The notes under the pieces are model-generated. The model made no database searches. It saw only the letters and a program-made list of their open reading frames with translations, and was not told the DNA's origin. Made by a program: the position numbers and the translations under genes. Below, one piece after another: positions 1 to 8,090 of a DNA stretch of 28,941 bases (position 1 is the stretch's first letter; each line of letters starts with the position of its first letter). Origin of the DNA: CAZTVF01 sp964616985 (GTDB taxonomy: Bacteria > Planctomycetota > Phycisphaerae > SM23-33); contig CAZTVF010000069.1 in the NCBI GenBank assembly GCA_964616985.1, forward strand, positions 1-28,941. Reading direction: 5' to 3'.

Positions 1-1246
1 TGCGTGTGTGGCGATGGCCCAGGACAGGCTTTCGCAGGCCCCGCCGCCGGGCCCGAAGCCGCGTGAAAACACCCAGCGGTATTCCATCGAGCAGGCCGTC
101 TCGGACAAGGCGCAGCTGCACACGATTGCCTTTGACGGCCTGGCCTTCCTCACCGGCGATTTCGGCTATGACACGTTCCTGCCGCCGGGGAAGGTGTCGG
201 ACTACTTCGGCTTCCAGTACATGCGGGACATCGACGCCAAGGAAGGCGGGCACAACACGTCCTTCCTGACGCGGATCGCCCACAACATGCTGACCGTGCT
301 GAACGACGCACAGAAGGCGCAGCTGCTGGCCCTGGCCAAGGAGCAGGAGGGCGATATCCGCCGGTTCGCCGAGATGCGGCTGCCGCTCATCAAGGCCTTC
401 CGCCGCAACCTGGAGGGTGACCTGCCCGCCGGCAGCAAGGGCCTCGACCAGGCCGCCGTCGTGAAGGCGTCGGCCGAGTTGTACAAGCTCGATGGCGAAT
501 TGGCCTACGAGCGGGCCAAGGTGATGGGAAGCATCCTCCGCGGCCTCGATGAGGTGCAGAAGGCGGCGCTGGCGAAGCTGAAGTTCGGCGACTCGCGCAC
601 CTGGCCCGACCAGCCCGAGCCGCTGGAAAAGCGGAGCATGTCGCACGAGGTCAACGTGGCCGTGATGACCTACGCCAGCGAGATGTTCTCCTGGTACGCC
701 GGCTCGCCGGAGGCCGACACGTACTTCTGCCCCGAGCGGCACGGGATGTACTTCGGCAGCTTCGGCATGAAGACGGCGCCGGCTATGGGAAAGCAGGATT
801 ATTCGATCAGCACCTCGCTCACCGGCGACAGCGGCGAGGCGCTGCTGTCGGTGCTGACCGAGGCCCAGCGCAAGCGCATCACCGAACTAGTCGATCTGCA
901 GCGAAAGGCCTTGGCCGAGATTGTCACCACCCGCCGCGCGATCGCCGCTGAACTGCGGCGATTTCAGCAGGGCCGGGCAGCCGACAGGGACAAGGTGCTG
1001 ACGCTGTCGAAACGCTACGGCGAGTTGGATGGCGAGATGTCCTATCTCTATGCCGTCGCCTTTGCGAGCGTCGGCAAGACGCTGACGGCCGAGCAGAAGG
1101 CCAAGCTTGCGGCCATGCGCACCACCAACCCCGCCGACCCCAAGGGCCCGTTCCTCTACTCCACGCCGATCAAGGAGCCCAGGATCGCGAACACCGATTA
1201 CCTCTTCGGCGTTCGCGCCGCCAGCAGCAAGCCCGCCGGCGGGTGA
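1..1246 (+). CDS. secreted LTxxQ-like helical protein, 5' end cut by window
   Basis: The reading frame is open to the first base of the window, so the true start lies upstream. The first visible residues (…CVAMA, then QDRLSQAPPPGPKP) look like the end of a signal peptide followed by a mature N-terminus, so the in-frame GTG at 8 and ATG at 14 are probably not the start. About 412 residues are visible. The body is charged and helical, with LTEAQRKRITEL and LTAEQKAKLAAM segments that resemble the LTxxQ repeat of Spy/CpxP-type periplasmic proteins. Several aromatic-rich stretches (for example MYFGSFGMKTAP) lie between the helical blocks. A strong terminator follows 35 bases after the stop. The second LTxxQ protein at 11412-12104 is shorter and only generally similar. 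Periplasmic location is inferred; the function is unknown. Confidence 0.72.
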   Translation, partial: ACVAMAQDRLSQAPPPGPKPRENTQRYSIEQAVSDKAQLHTIAFDGLAFLTGDFGYDTFLPPGKVSDYFGFQYMRDIDAKEGGHNTSFLTRIAHNMLTVLNDAQKAQLLALAKEQEGDIRRFAEMRLPLIKAFRRNLEGDLPAGSKGLDQAAVVKASAELYKLDGELAYERAKVMGSILRGLDEVQKAALAKLKFGDSRTWPDQPEPLEKRSMSHEVNVAVMTYASEMFSWYAGSPEADTYFCPERHGMYFGSFGMKTAPAMGKQDYSISTSLTGDSGEALLSVLTEAQRKRITELVDLQRKALAEIVTTRRAIAAELRRFQQGRAADRDKVLTLSKRYGELDGEMSYLYAVAFASVGKTLTAEQKAKLAAMRTTNPADPKGPFLYSTPIKEPRIANTDYLFGVRAASSKPAGG

Positions 1247-1280
1247 GCGATTGGCGCACCAGGCGTCGGCCACAAACAGA

Positions 1281-1308
1281 AAGACCCCCGGAATTCGGGG
1301 GTCTTTTT
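1281..1308 (+). terminator. Rho-independent terminator after the LTxxQ-like gene
   Basis: A perfect 10-bp stem (AAGACCCCCG at 1281-1290 with CGGGGGTCTT at 1296-1305) has a 5-base loop and runs into five T at 1304-1308. It ends the plus-strand gene. It also lies just beyond the 3' end of the minus-strand tRNA-Val and could stop that transcript too, but the T tract on that strand is poor. Confidence 0.85.
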
Positions 1309-1309
1309 A

Positions 1310-1383
1310 TGGGCGATAGAGGGGTCGAACCTCTGACCTTGCGGGTGTGATCCGCACGCTCTAACCAACTGAGCTAATCGCCC
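1310..1383 (-). tRNA. tRNA-Val (anticodon CAC)
   Basis: The minus strand folds as a full cloverleaf: a 7-bp acceptor stem (GGGCGAT/ATCGCCC), a D arm with AGCTCAGTTGGTTAGAGC, a 5-bp anticodon stem (TGCGG/CCGCA) with loop ATCACAC, and a T arm with AGAGG-TTCGAAC-CCTCT. U33 is present and the anticodon reads CAC, decoding GUG valine. The discriminator is A at 1310. CCA is not encoded. Confidence 0.93.
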
Positions 1384-1820
1384 GAACGTGTGACATTGTA
1401 TCGAAATCGAGGGCTCTTGCAAGGGGTTGTGGCGGAGAATCGCGGAGGGCAGGCGGGGGCGGGGCCGAGAAGAGGAAATGCGAGCGGGATTCAAGAGGAT
1501 TCAGAGGATTCAAGGGATTCGGAGTTTCAAAAGGCGGCATGCGTGTGAGGGTGGCCGAGAAGAGGAAATGCGAGCGGGAGTTGCCTGCCACTGCCGATAG
1601 GAGGGCCGGCCGGCTCGGTTACCATGCACATCGCTACGACGCCACGCAACGAGTTAACGAGTTAACTGGTTAACCGGTTAACTCGGTGCCGGGCACGCGC
1701 AATGATGCCAGCGCACGCCTAAGCCGCTTGGACGGATTCATCGAGTCTGGGGCGAAGCAGATAGGAATCCTGTAATCCCTTGAATCCCGTAATCCCGCTC
1801 TCTTTCCGTTCGCTGCGTCA
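1384..1820. repeat. repeat-rich spacer between tRNA-Val and rluD
   Basis: No gene is seen in these 437 bases. They hold two exact copies of a 27-bp direct repeat (1463-1489 and 1553-1579, beginning GGCCGAGAAGAGGAAATGCG), short GGATTCAAG-type repeats at 1488-1520, an 8-bp-unit GTTAAC array at 1651-1684, and an AATCCTGTAATCCC…CCCGCTCTC stretch at 1766-1803. The last stretch recurs with a 20-bp insertion at about 15049-15107. Confidence 0.75.
1651..1684. repeat. 8-bp tandem units containing GTTAAC
   Basis: Four consecutive 8-mers (GAGTTAAC, GAGTTAAC, TGGTTAAC, CGGTTAAC) followed by TC make a nearly palindromic AT-rich island. The same unit type forms arrays at 17821-17850 and 17886-17930. Confidence 0.8.
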
Positions 1821-2969
1821 TTACTCCCGCCGCAGGTCCTGCAGCTCTTTGAGCGTGTCGGTGAAGTCCTTGGGCCAGGGGGCCTGGAGGGTCATCATGT
1901 CGTTGGTGCGGGGGTGGCGGAATTCGATCGTGTGCGCGTGTAGCGCCTGGCGGGTGATGAGGGCGCCTTCGGCCCGGTCGTTCTGGCCCATCAACTGGCT
2001 GCGGTACAACGGGCCGCCGCCGTACATGCGGTCGCCCACGATGGGGTGGCCCAGGTGGCTCATGTGCACGCGAAGCTGGTGCGTGCGGCCGGTCTTGGGG
2101 TACAGCTCCACCAGGCAGAATGACGCGTTGCCATGGCCGACCTTCTCGATCCGCTCGAGCACCTTGTAACGGGTGACGGCGTCCTTGGTGGTGGGGGCCA
2201 GGGGGGCGTCGCCCTTGCGGTGCACGGCGTACTTCTCGCGGATTCGCGGGTGCTTGCCGATGGGGGCGTCGATGATGTCCTCGTCCACCAGCAGCTGCCC
2301 GTGCACGATGGCGGTGTACGTCTTGTGGATCTTGCGGAGCTCGAACTGCCTGCCCAGGCGCCACAGGGCCAGCTCGGTCTTGGCCACCAGCATCACGCCC
2401 GTGGTGTCGCGGTCGAGGCGGTGGACGATCCCGGGGCGGAACGCGTCGCCCGTGTTGGGCAGGTCTTTGATGTCGCGCCAGTTCTTGCGGAAGTAGAACG
2501 CCAGGCCGTTGACCAGCGTGCCCGACCAGTTCCCGCGGGCCGGGTGCACGATGAGGTTGGCCTGCTTGTTGATCGCGATAAGGTCCTCATCCTCGAACAC
2601 GATGTCCAGCGGGATGTCCTCCGGCGGGATCTCCTTGGGCTTGTTGGGCGGCAGGAGCATGTCGATGACGTCGCCGGCCCGGATGATGTGGCTGGGCTTG
2701 ACGGTGCGGCCGCTGATGGTGACGTTGCCATCGCGGATGTATCCCTGCAGGGCGGTGCGCGAGATGGCCTTGCCGATGCGGCCGGCGAGGTACTTGTCGA
2801 GGCGGCGGTCGGGGCGGGCCTTGCGAATCTCGATCCGCGCGTGCTCCAAGCCATCCTCGTCGGCGCCCAGCTTGGTCTCGAGCACCTCCAGGCCATCTTC
2901 CTCGGCGAGGATGGGCTGGCCTTCTTCGTCGAGGAGTTCATCTACGGGTTGTTCGTTATCGTCTTGCAT
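1821..2969 (-). CDS. rluD: RluD/RluA-family 23S rRNA pseudouridine synthase
   Basis: The gene encodes 382 residues. It is expected to isomerise specific uridines of 23S rRNA to pseudouridine in the cytoplasm. An acidic N-terminal extension of about 50 residues is followed by an S4 RNA-binding domain (about 57-105, RLDKYLAGRIGKAISRTALQ) and the RluA-type catalytic domain. The family motif HRLDRDTTG is at 183-191, with the catalytic Asp at 186. The downstream motifs KTYTAIVHG and GRTHQLRVHMSHLGHPIVGD are also present. The ATG at 2969 precedes the acidic leader; an internal start nearer the S4 domain cannot be excluded, but the length fits the family with an extension. Assignment to RluD rather than another RluA paralogue rests on the S4 domain and overall order. 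A bulged hairpin lies upstream at 3087-3118. Confidence 0.92.
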   Translation of the reverse strand: MQDDNEQPVDELLDEEGQPILAEEDGLEVLETKLGADEDGLEHARIEIRKARPDRRLDKYLAGRIGKAISRTALQGYIRDGNVTISGRTVKPSHIIRAGDVIDMLLPPNKPKEIPPEDIPLDIVFEDEDLIAINKQANLIVHPARGNWSGTLVNGLAFYFRKNWRDIKDLPNTGDAFRPGIVHRLDRDTTGVMLVAKTELALWRLGRQFELRKIHKTYTAIVHGQLLVDEDIIDAPIGKHPRIREKYAVHRKGDAPLAPTTKDAVTRYKVLERIEKVGHGNASFCLVELYPKTGRTHQLRVHMSHLGHPIVGDRMYGGGPLYRSQLMGQNDRAEGALITRQALHAHTIEFRHPRTNDMMTLQAPWPKDFTDTLKELQDLRRE

Positions 2970-3086
2970 GAGTTCCCGTACTTATACCGTAACGCGGGCG
3001 CAAACGGTTGGGAGAAAACGCGACACCCCGGATAGGAAGTGGATTGTCGAAGGTGCGCGCTGGCGCGTTCGTGCCTCCTGCGTAAA

Positions 3087-3118
3087 CATGCTTTTGACCC
3101 TTCGGGTCTAAAAGCATG
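3087..3118. repeat. 14-bp bulged hairpin upstream of rluD
   Basis: CATGCTTTTGACCC (3087-3100) pairs with GGGTC-T-AAAAGCATG (3104-3118) around a TTC loop, with one bulged T. There is no T tract on either side that would make it a clear terminator. It lies between the corrinoid gene terminator and rluD, so it could be part of the rluD leader or a dispersed repeat. Confidence 0.6.
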
Positions 3119-3142
3119 GCACCCCGCGGTTCGTAAAATAAA

Positions 3143-3180
3143 CAAGCGTCAAACGGCGACGCGGCGCCGTTTGACGCTTG
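3143..3180 (-). terminator. Rho-independent terminator of the corrinoid protein gene
   Basis: A perfect 16-bp stem (3143-3158 with 3165-3180, CAAGCGTCAAACGGCG) closes a 6-base loop. On the minus strand it lies 22 bases after the stop codon and is followed by TTTATTTTACG. Confidence 0.9.
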
Positions 3181-3202
3181 AGGTTCAGCGACAGCAGGGG
3201 AC

Positions 3203-3832
3203 TTAGATGCCCAGGAGCTTGCGGGCGATGTCGACCGCGCTGGCGGCGTCGGGTGCGTAGCCGTCGGCGCCGATCTCGTCGGCGAAGTTCTGGGTGACCG
3301 GCGCGCCGCCGATCATCGACTTGGTCTTCACGCCCGATTCCTTCATCGCCTTGACGACGGAGGTCATCTGCGGCATGGTCGTCGTCAGCAGGGCGCTCAT
3401 CGCGCACAGCTGGGCGTTTTCCTTCTTGCACGCCTCGACGAACTTCTCGGCCGACACGTCGGTGCCGATGTCGACGACCTTGAGGCCGCCGCCGGTCAGC
3501 ATCATGCCGACGAGGTTCTTGCCGATGTCATGCAAGTCGCCCTTGACGGTGCCCAGCACGACGGTGGCGATCGGCTTGACGCCGGCCTTCACCAGTTCGG
3601 GCTGCAGGATTTCCATGCCGCCCTTCATGGCGCGGGCCGCGATCAGCACTTCGGGAACGTAGATCTCGTTGGCCTTGAAACGCTTGCCAACGACATTCAT
3701 CCCGGCGATCAGGCCCTGCTCGAGGATTTCCTTCGCGGCGACCTTGTCCGCGATGGCCTTCTTGGTCAACTCGACGACTTTGTTCCGGTCACCCTTGATC
3801 AGGGCTTCCGCCAGTGGTTGCAAATCAGCCAT
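3203..3832 (-). CDS. corrinoid (B12-binding) methyl-carrier protein
   Basis: The gene encodes 209 residues in the size range of MtaC/MtbC/MttC-like corrinoid proteins, which carry a methyl group on cobalt between a substrate methyltransferase and a second methyltransferase. An N-terminal four-helix cap domain (about 1-85) precedes a Rossmann-type B12 domain with the lower-ligand motif DLHDIGKNLV, then SALLTTTM and GGAPV. The ATG at 3832 was chosen because the protein then begins MADLQPLAEAL as family members do, and GGAG lies about 10 bases upstream. A longer in-frame start at 3892 adds 20 non-family residues. A promoter and a terminator frame it as a single-gene unit. No methyltransferase or activase gene is in the window, so its substrate is unknown. 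Confidence 0.9.
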   Translation of the reverse strand: MADLQPLAEALIKGDRNKVVELTKKAIADKVAAKEILEQGLIAGMNVVGKRFKANEIYVPEVLIAARAMKGGMEILQPELVKAGVKPIATVVLGTVKGDLHDIGKNLVGMMLTGGGLKVVDIGTDVSAEKFVEACKKENAQLCAMSALLTTTMPQMTSVVKAMKESGVKTKSMIGGAPVTQNFADEIGADGYAPDAASAVDIARKLLGI

Positions 3833-3932
3833 GCCAGGTAATCTCCAAAAGACTTTATTCGCCAGCTCGACGACGCGGTCTGCCAGACCCAATATCTGCG
3901 ACCGACTCGCCAGTTTCTTGTAACAGGCCGGT

Positions 3933-3962
3933 ATTATCGGCGCGTCATTGTGCGAATGTAAA
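3933..3962 (-). promoter_or_regulatory. candidate sigma70-type promoter of the corrinoid gene
   Basis: On the minus strand TTTACA (3962-3957), 18 bases, then GATAAT (3938-3933). Each box matches the consensus at 5 of 6 positions. It would give a leader of about 95 bases before the ATG at 3832. No B12 riboswitch was recognised in that leader. Confidence 0.55.
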
Positions 3963-3989
3963 AGGTTTTTTGCTCAAAATTTCTGCCGC

Positions 3990-4850
3990 TCAGTCGAACT
4001 TCCCGCCGTCTTTGCCCTCGGCGGTGGTGGCCCGGGCGGCAGGCTTGGTCGCCGCCGGGGCGGTGGTGGCCGCCGGTTTGTCCATCGTAGGCTCGACCGG
4101 GATGGTGGTGGCCATGCGAGGCTTGACCCGCGTTGCCGGGGCCGTCGCCGGCGCGGTCGTCGGCTCGGTGGTCGCGCCCGTGGTGGGCTGCGTGGTCGGC
4201 TGCGTGGCGGGTTCTTCCGCCGGCATCGTGGTGGCCATGCGGATCTTGCTGGAGGAGTATTCGGCCAGGCGGCTCATGTTCTCCTCGGCCACCTGCAAAA
4301 TGGGGTTGCCGGTGAGGCTGGTCATCTGGCGGATCTTCTGGTACTGCTCGCCGGCGGCGTCGAACTCGCGGAAGCTCTCGGCCAGCTTGCCCAGTCCCAG
4401 GCGGGCCTTGGCGACGGCGAGTTCCTCTCGCGAGAACTTCTCCAGCACGCGGTTGTAGTAGGCGCGGGCGTTGTCGGCCAACTGCTTGCGGTCGGGCTCG
4501 GTCATCTTGTCCCAGCCGCTGACGAGGCGGTAGCTGTAGTCGTTGCCGACCTCGACGCAGGCGGCGGCGACCAGCCACTCGGGCGAGTCGGCGTCGGCGA
4601 TGGCCTTGAGGCTCTCGAGGCGCTCGGCGGTGCCGGGCATCTCGGCCAGGGCCTTGACGTAGTTGGCCTGCTGGCGGGCGGCCTTCTCGCGGCTGCTCTT
4701 GACGAAGTAGAAGACGGCGAAGATGACGACGGCGACGATCAGCACGCCCCAGGCAATGTAGTTGCCCTTGGCGCGGATGAAGTCCCACGTCTTGAGCAGT
4801 TCGTTCCGCAGGGCGTTCTGCTGCAACTCATGACGACGTTCTGATTTCAT
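3990..4850 (-). CDS. membrane-anchored TPR-like protein with Thr/Pro/Ala-rich tail
   Basis: The gene encodes 286 residues. A charged N-terminus precedes one membrane segment at about 30-49 (YIAWGVLIVAVVIFAVFYFV). The helical domain that follows (about 50-205) has TPR-like spacing (LAVAKARLGLGKLAESFREFDAAGEQYQKI), similar in plan to YfgM-type (TPR_21) proteins. The last 80 residues are low-complexity Thr/Pro/Ala/Gln with RMATTMP and RMATTIP repeated within the tail. The tail is probably disordered and outside the cytoplasm. The start lies 6 bases after the stop of the lipoprotein gene, so the two are very likely cotranscribed. A scaffold role at the membrane is inferred by analogy with YfgM; no catalytic motif is seen. 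Confidence 0.8.
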   Translation of the reverse strand: MKSERRHELQQNALRNELLKTWDFIRAKGNYIAWGVLIVAVVIFAVFYFVKSSREKAARQQANYVKALAEMPGTAERLESLKAIADADSPEWLVAAACVEVGNDYSYRLVSGWDKMTEPDRKQLADNARAYYNRVLEKFSREELAVAKARLGLGKLAESFREFDAAGEQYQKIRQMTSLTGNPILQVAEENMSRLAEYSSSKIRMATTMPAEEPATQPTTQPTTGATTEPTTAPATAPATRVKPRMATTIPVEPTMDKPAATTAPAATKPAARATTAEGKDGGKFD

Positions 4851-4856
4851 GGAGTC

Positions 4857-5324
4857 TTACTTCCTAGGCCCGCCGCCGTTGGGGTACAGGCGGACCAAGA
4901 TCTCGGTGCCGCCGAATATGCCGCTGTCCGACAGGATCACGCGGCAGGACTCGGCCTCTTTCTCAAATCCCAGCGTCACGATTCCCTGGTCGAACGTGTC
5001 GGCCCGGAGCGCCCAGCCGCTGATGGGCATCTGCTTGCGATAGAACCTCGCGACGGCGAACTTCTCGGAGGAACCTTTATATATGTGACTGATCACGCGG
5101 ACGCCGGGCGTCGCGCTGTTCTGCGACTTGCTCTGGTCCCACTTGAAACCCGCCGGCACGGGAACATCCGGCACCGTCGGGTTCGCCAGGGCCGGCAAGT
5201 CGGGCGAGGCCGACGGCGCCGCGCTCGAACCGCCCGAGTTATTCGACGAACTGCTCGGGGTGCACCCGACGGCTGCGCACGCCAACGCCGCCAACAACAG
5301 TCCCATTCGCGTCCTGCCGTTCAT
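4857..5324 (-). CDS. small lipoprotein, first gene of a two-gene unit
   Basis: The gene encodes 155 residues. The start at 5324 is fixed by a good ribosome-binding site (GGGAGG, 5 bases upstream) and gives a clean lipoprotein signal, with charged NGRTR, a hydrophobic run and lipobox AAVGC (Cys 21). A longer frame to 5429 adds an implausible Arg-rich leader. A Ser/Asn/Gly/Pro linker follows (about 22-45). The rest is a compact domain with FKWDQSKSQNSATPGVR, VARFYRKQMPISGWALR and a C-terminal strand pair (GGTEILVRLYP). The FYRKQMPISGW part resembles small domains seen in planctomycete lipoproteins, but I cannot name a family. It is the upstream partner of the TPR-like gene. Confidence 0.8.
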   Translation of the reverse strand: MNGRTRMGLLLAALACAAVGCTPSSSSNNSGGSSAAPSASPDLPALANPTVPDVPVPAGFKWDQSKSQNSATPGVRVISHIYKGSSEKFAVARFYRKQMPISGWALRADTFDQGIVTLGFEKEAESCRVILSDSGIFGGTEILVRLYPNGGGPRK

Positions 5325-5807
5325 AACGACCTCCCTGCCGTCAGGCGGCGGGGCACGGTTCAGCATAGGCGCCGAACCTCGTCTCGCCGCGAAGGCGTTG
5401 CTCCGGTCTCGCCGTCTCCCGCCTGGCACGCGCCAAGGCGGTCTCCAGGCGGCCGGAATGATCTAAGCTTGTCGAAAACCGCCGATTTGTCAAGCGCTTT
5501 TCCGGGGCTGTCGGGGTAGGGGTGCGTTCGCCTGTGAGTCGCCCGCATCATAAGGCATCGAGAATCCAGGCGGCCGGCTATCGCTCGCCTTTCGGCGCTG
5601 TTTGATCCCGCCGGGAGCGGACAGCGCTGAAAAGCGAGCGACTTTCGGGCTTCGCCTTATGCGAAGCTCTTACCGTCCCACTCGAAACGCAATGCGCCAC
5701 ATCCACCCCGCATCTAGGCTCTTGTCAAAACCCCTCGCGGTGCGTACCTTGATAGGCCTTGTGCGCCGCGGCCTTGGACCGGGCGGCGCTGACGAGGAGA
5801 TGAAGCA
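5325..5807. repeat. spacer with a long imperfect inverted repeat and a second hairpin
   Basis: No gene is supported in these 483 bases. An inverted repeat has 21-bp arms at 5581-5601 and 5621-5641 (two differences), starting TCGCTCGCCTTTCGGCGCTG. It is followed by hairpin GCTTCGC-CTTAT-GCGAAGC at 5649-5667. A related element lies at 17063-17186. The 3' part carries the candidate promoter of the next gene. Confidence 0.75.
5722..5750 (+). promoter_or_regulatory. candidate promoter of the 5808 gene
   Basis: TTGTCA (5722-5727), 17 bases, then TACCTT (5745-5750). The -35 box matches at 5 of 6 positions and the -10 box at 3 of 6. It lies about 58 bases upstream of the GTG start and could also serve ilvD. 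Confidence 0.4.
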
Positions 5808-6149
5808 GTGATTGTCGTCCTGAACCTGTTCGACATCATTCCAGGCTGCCAGAACCAGTACGCCGAGTACCTCCGGCGGATCCAGCCGATCCTGGACCGC
5901 TACGAGGCCAAGGTGCTGCTGTACGGGCTGACGCGCATGATCTACATGGGCGACTGCCGCCAGGAGTACTGCGGGATGATCGGCTACAAGAGCCTCCGCG
6001 AACTGCGCGACCTGTCGCACGATCCGCAGTTCCTGGAGATCCGCCCGCTGCGCGACAACTCCACGAAAAACTACGTCCTGACCGCCATCGAAGGGTTCCC
6101 CACGATGCTGGCGGCCGCCGAGTACCTCGAGAACGGCGGGGGCAAGTAG
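5808..6149 (+). CDS. small protein, likely ferredoxin-like (dimeric alpha/beta barrel) fold
   Basis: The gene encodes 113 residues starting with GTG, with GAGGAG 9 bases upstream. The N-terminal strand VVLNLFDIIPGCQNQYAEYLRRIQPILDRY, followed by a helix, a second strand (AKVLLYG) and an IGYKSLRELRDLSHDPQFLEI segment, resembles DUF1330/NIPSNAP-like small proteins, but the similarity is one of pattern only. There is no signal peptide or membrane segment, so it is probably cytoplasmic. It ends 64 bases before ilvD and is on the same strand, so cotranscription is possible. A GC hairpin (GCCGCC-GCGCA-GGCGGC, 6184-6200) lies between them, immediately upstream of the ilvD ribosome-binding site. The function is unknown. 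Confidence 0.75.
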   Translation: MIVVLNLFDIIPGCQNQYAEYLRRIQPILDRYEAKVLLYGLTRMIYMGDCRQEYCGMIGYKSLRELRDLSHDPQFLEIRPLRDNSTKNYVLTAIEGFPTMLAAAEYLENGGGK

Positions 6150-6213
6150 AACCCGCCCGCCGCTGGGGCCCTAATAACACACGCCGCCGCGCAGGCGGCG
6201 GGGAGATTTCATC

Positions 6214-8090
6214 ATGATGCGAAGCGATAACGTCAAGGCCGGCCTGGAGCGCGGGCCGCACCGCAGCTTGTTCAAGGCCACCGGCCTGACCGACCAGGAT
6301 ATCCGCAAGCCCTTCATCGCGATCGTCAACAGCTACACCGACATCGTCCCCGGGCACGTGCACCTTGACGCCGTGGGCGAGTTCGTCAAGCGCCAGGTGG
6401 AAGCGGCCGGCGGCACGGCCTTCGTCTTCAACACCATCGCCATCTGCGACGGCATCGCCATGGGCCACAGCGGCATGAAGTACTCGCTGCCCAGCCGCGA
6501 GCTCATCGCCGACTGCGTGGAGTCGATGGCCGAGGCCCACCAGTTCGACGCGATGGTCTGCATCCCCAACTGCGACAAGATCATCCCGGGCATGCTGATG
6601 GCGTCGCTGCGGCTGAACATCCCGACGATCTTCGCCTCCGGCGGGCCCATGGAGGCCGGCGTGGTGTGCGGCAAGGACGTGGACCTGATCGACCAGTTCT
6701 ACGCCGTCGCCCAGCTCAAGACCGGCAAGATGACGGCCAGGCAGGTGAGCGAGTACGAGAACAACACCTGCCCCGGCTGCGGGTCGTGCAGCGGCATGTT
6801 CACGGCCAACAGCATGAACTGCCTGTGCGAGGCGATTGGCATGGCCCTGCCGGGCAACGGCACGTGCCTGGCTACCAGCCCCGCCCGCATGGAACTGTAC
6901 AAGGCCGCCGCCGGGCGGATCGTGAAGATGGCCGTGGAATGGGGCCGCGGCGGCTGCAAGAAGAACTACCCGCTGCTGCCGCGAAGCATCATGACGCGCA
7001 AGGCCTTCGAGAACGCAATGACGCTGGACATGGCATGGGCGGCTCGAGCAACACGGTGCTGCACCTGCTGGCGATGGCGCAGGAGGCGGGCGTGAAGTTC
7101 ACGCTGGCCGACATCGAGCGGATCTCTCGCCGCACGCCGAACATCAGCCGCGTGGCCCCCTCGTCCACGCCCGAAGGCAAGATCTACCACATGCAGGACG
7201 TGCACCGCGCGGGCGGCATCCACACGATCCTGGGCCAGGTGTGGTGGGACCGGCACGAGCTGGTCCACGCCGACTGCATGACCGTCACCGGCGAGACGCT
7301 CATGAAGAACCTGGAGAAATACTCGCTCCGCAGCAAGAAACTCACGCCCGCGGCAAAGAAGATGTACGCCGAGGGCGGCAAGACGACCGGCCGCAGCGTG
7401 GAGGAAGTCCGCGCGATGTACCGCGACGGCAAGGTTGCCAGGAAGCCCGTGAAGAACGCCGGGGCGAAGATGGACGCCTTCGACGCGATCCGTCCGCTCG
7501 ACCGCGCGTTCACCCAGAAGGGCGGGCTGGTGGTCATGTACGGCAACATCGCCTCCAAGGGCGCGGTGGTGAAGATCGCCGGCGTCGATCCCAAGATGTA
7601 CCAGCACAGCGGGCCGGCGGTGATCTTCGAGAGCCAGGAGGCCGCCTGCGCGGGCATCCTGGGCGGGAAGGTCAAGGCCGGCGACGTGGTGGTCATCCGC
7701 AACGAAGGGCCGCGGGGCGGCCCGGGCATGCAGGAGATGCTCGCCCCCACCAGCTACATCAAGGGCATGGGCCTGGGCGACAAGTGCGCCCTGATCACCG
7801 ACGGACGCTTCAGCGGCGGCACGGCCGGGGCGTGCATCGGGCACATCTCGCCCGAGGCGTCGGCCGGCGGGGAGATCTGCCTGCTCAAGAACGGCGACAT
7901 CATCGAGATCGACCTGCAGGCCGGCGAGCTCAACGCCCGCCTGTCGGCCGCCGAGTTCGCCCGTCGCCGCAAGACGTACAAGCCGCTGCCGCCGCAGATC
8001 ACCTACGGCGCGCTGGGCCGCTACGCCGCCCAGGCGACCTCCGCCGACACCGGCGCCGTCCTCGACTGGCCCGGCAAGCCCAAAGCGTGA
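6214..8090 (+). CDS. ilvD: dihydroxy-acid dehydratase, interrupted by a one-base frameshift
   Basis: IlvD converts dihydroxy-acids to 2-keto acids in valine, leucine and isoleucine synthesis and needs an Fe-S cluster. The first frame (6214-7034) carries residues 1-273 with CDGIAMGH (Cys 78), PNCDK (Cys 120) and CPGCGSC (Cys 186/189/192). The family sequence LDMA-x-GGSSNTVLHLLA then continues in the next frame from 7035 to the stop at 8090. One base is missing between 7034 and 7035. Unrepaired, translation ends in a nonsense tail at 7095. The second part holds VMYGNIASKGAVVK, GGPGMQEML and GRFSGGTAGACIGHISPEA. Joined, the protein would be about 625 residues, longer than the usual 555-570 of this short type, because of about 50 extra charged residues around SKKLTPAAKKMYAEGGK. 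GGGAG upstream and the MMRSDNVKAG start agree with the family. Confidence 0.93.

Noticed and set aside
1463..1579. attachment site of an integrated element next to tRNA-Val
   Set aside because: The repeats do not match the tRNA 3' end and there is no integrase.
1651..1684. Origin or plasmid iteron array
   Set aside because: The units are 8 bp, few in number, and no replication initiator gene or DnaA boxes are nearby.
3833..3932. Cobalamin riboswitch before the corrinoid gene
   Set aside because: The leader is only about 95 bases and lacks the B12-box sequence.
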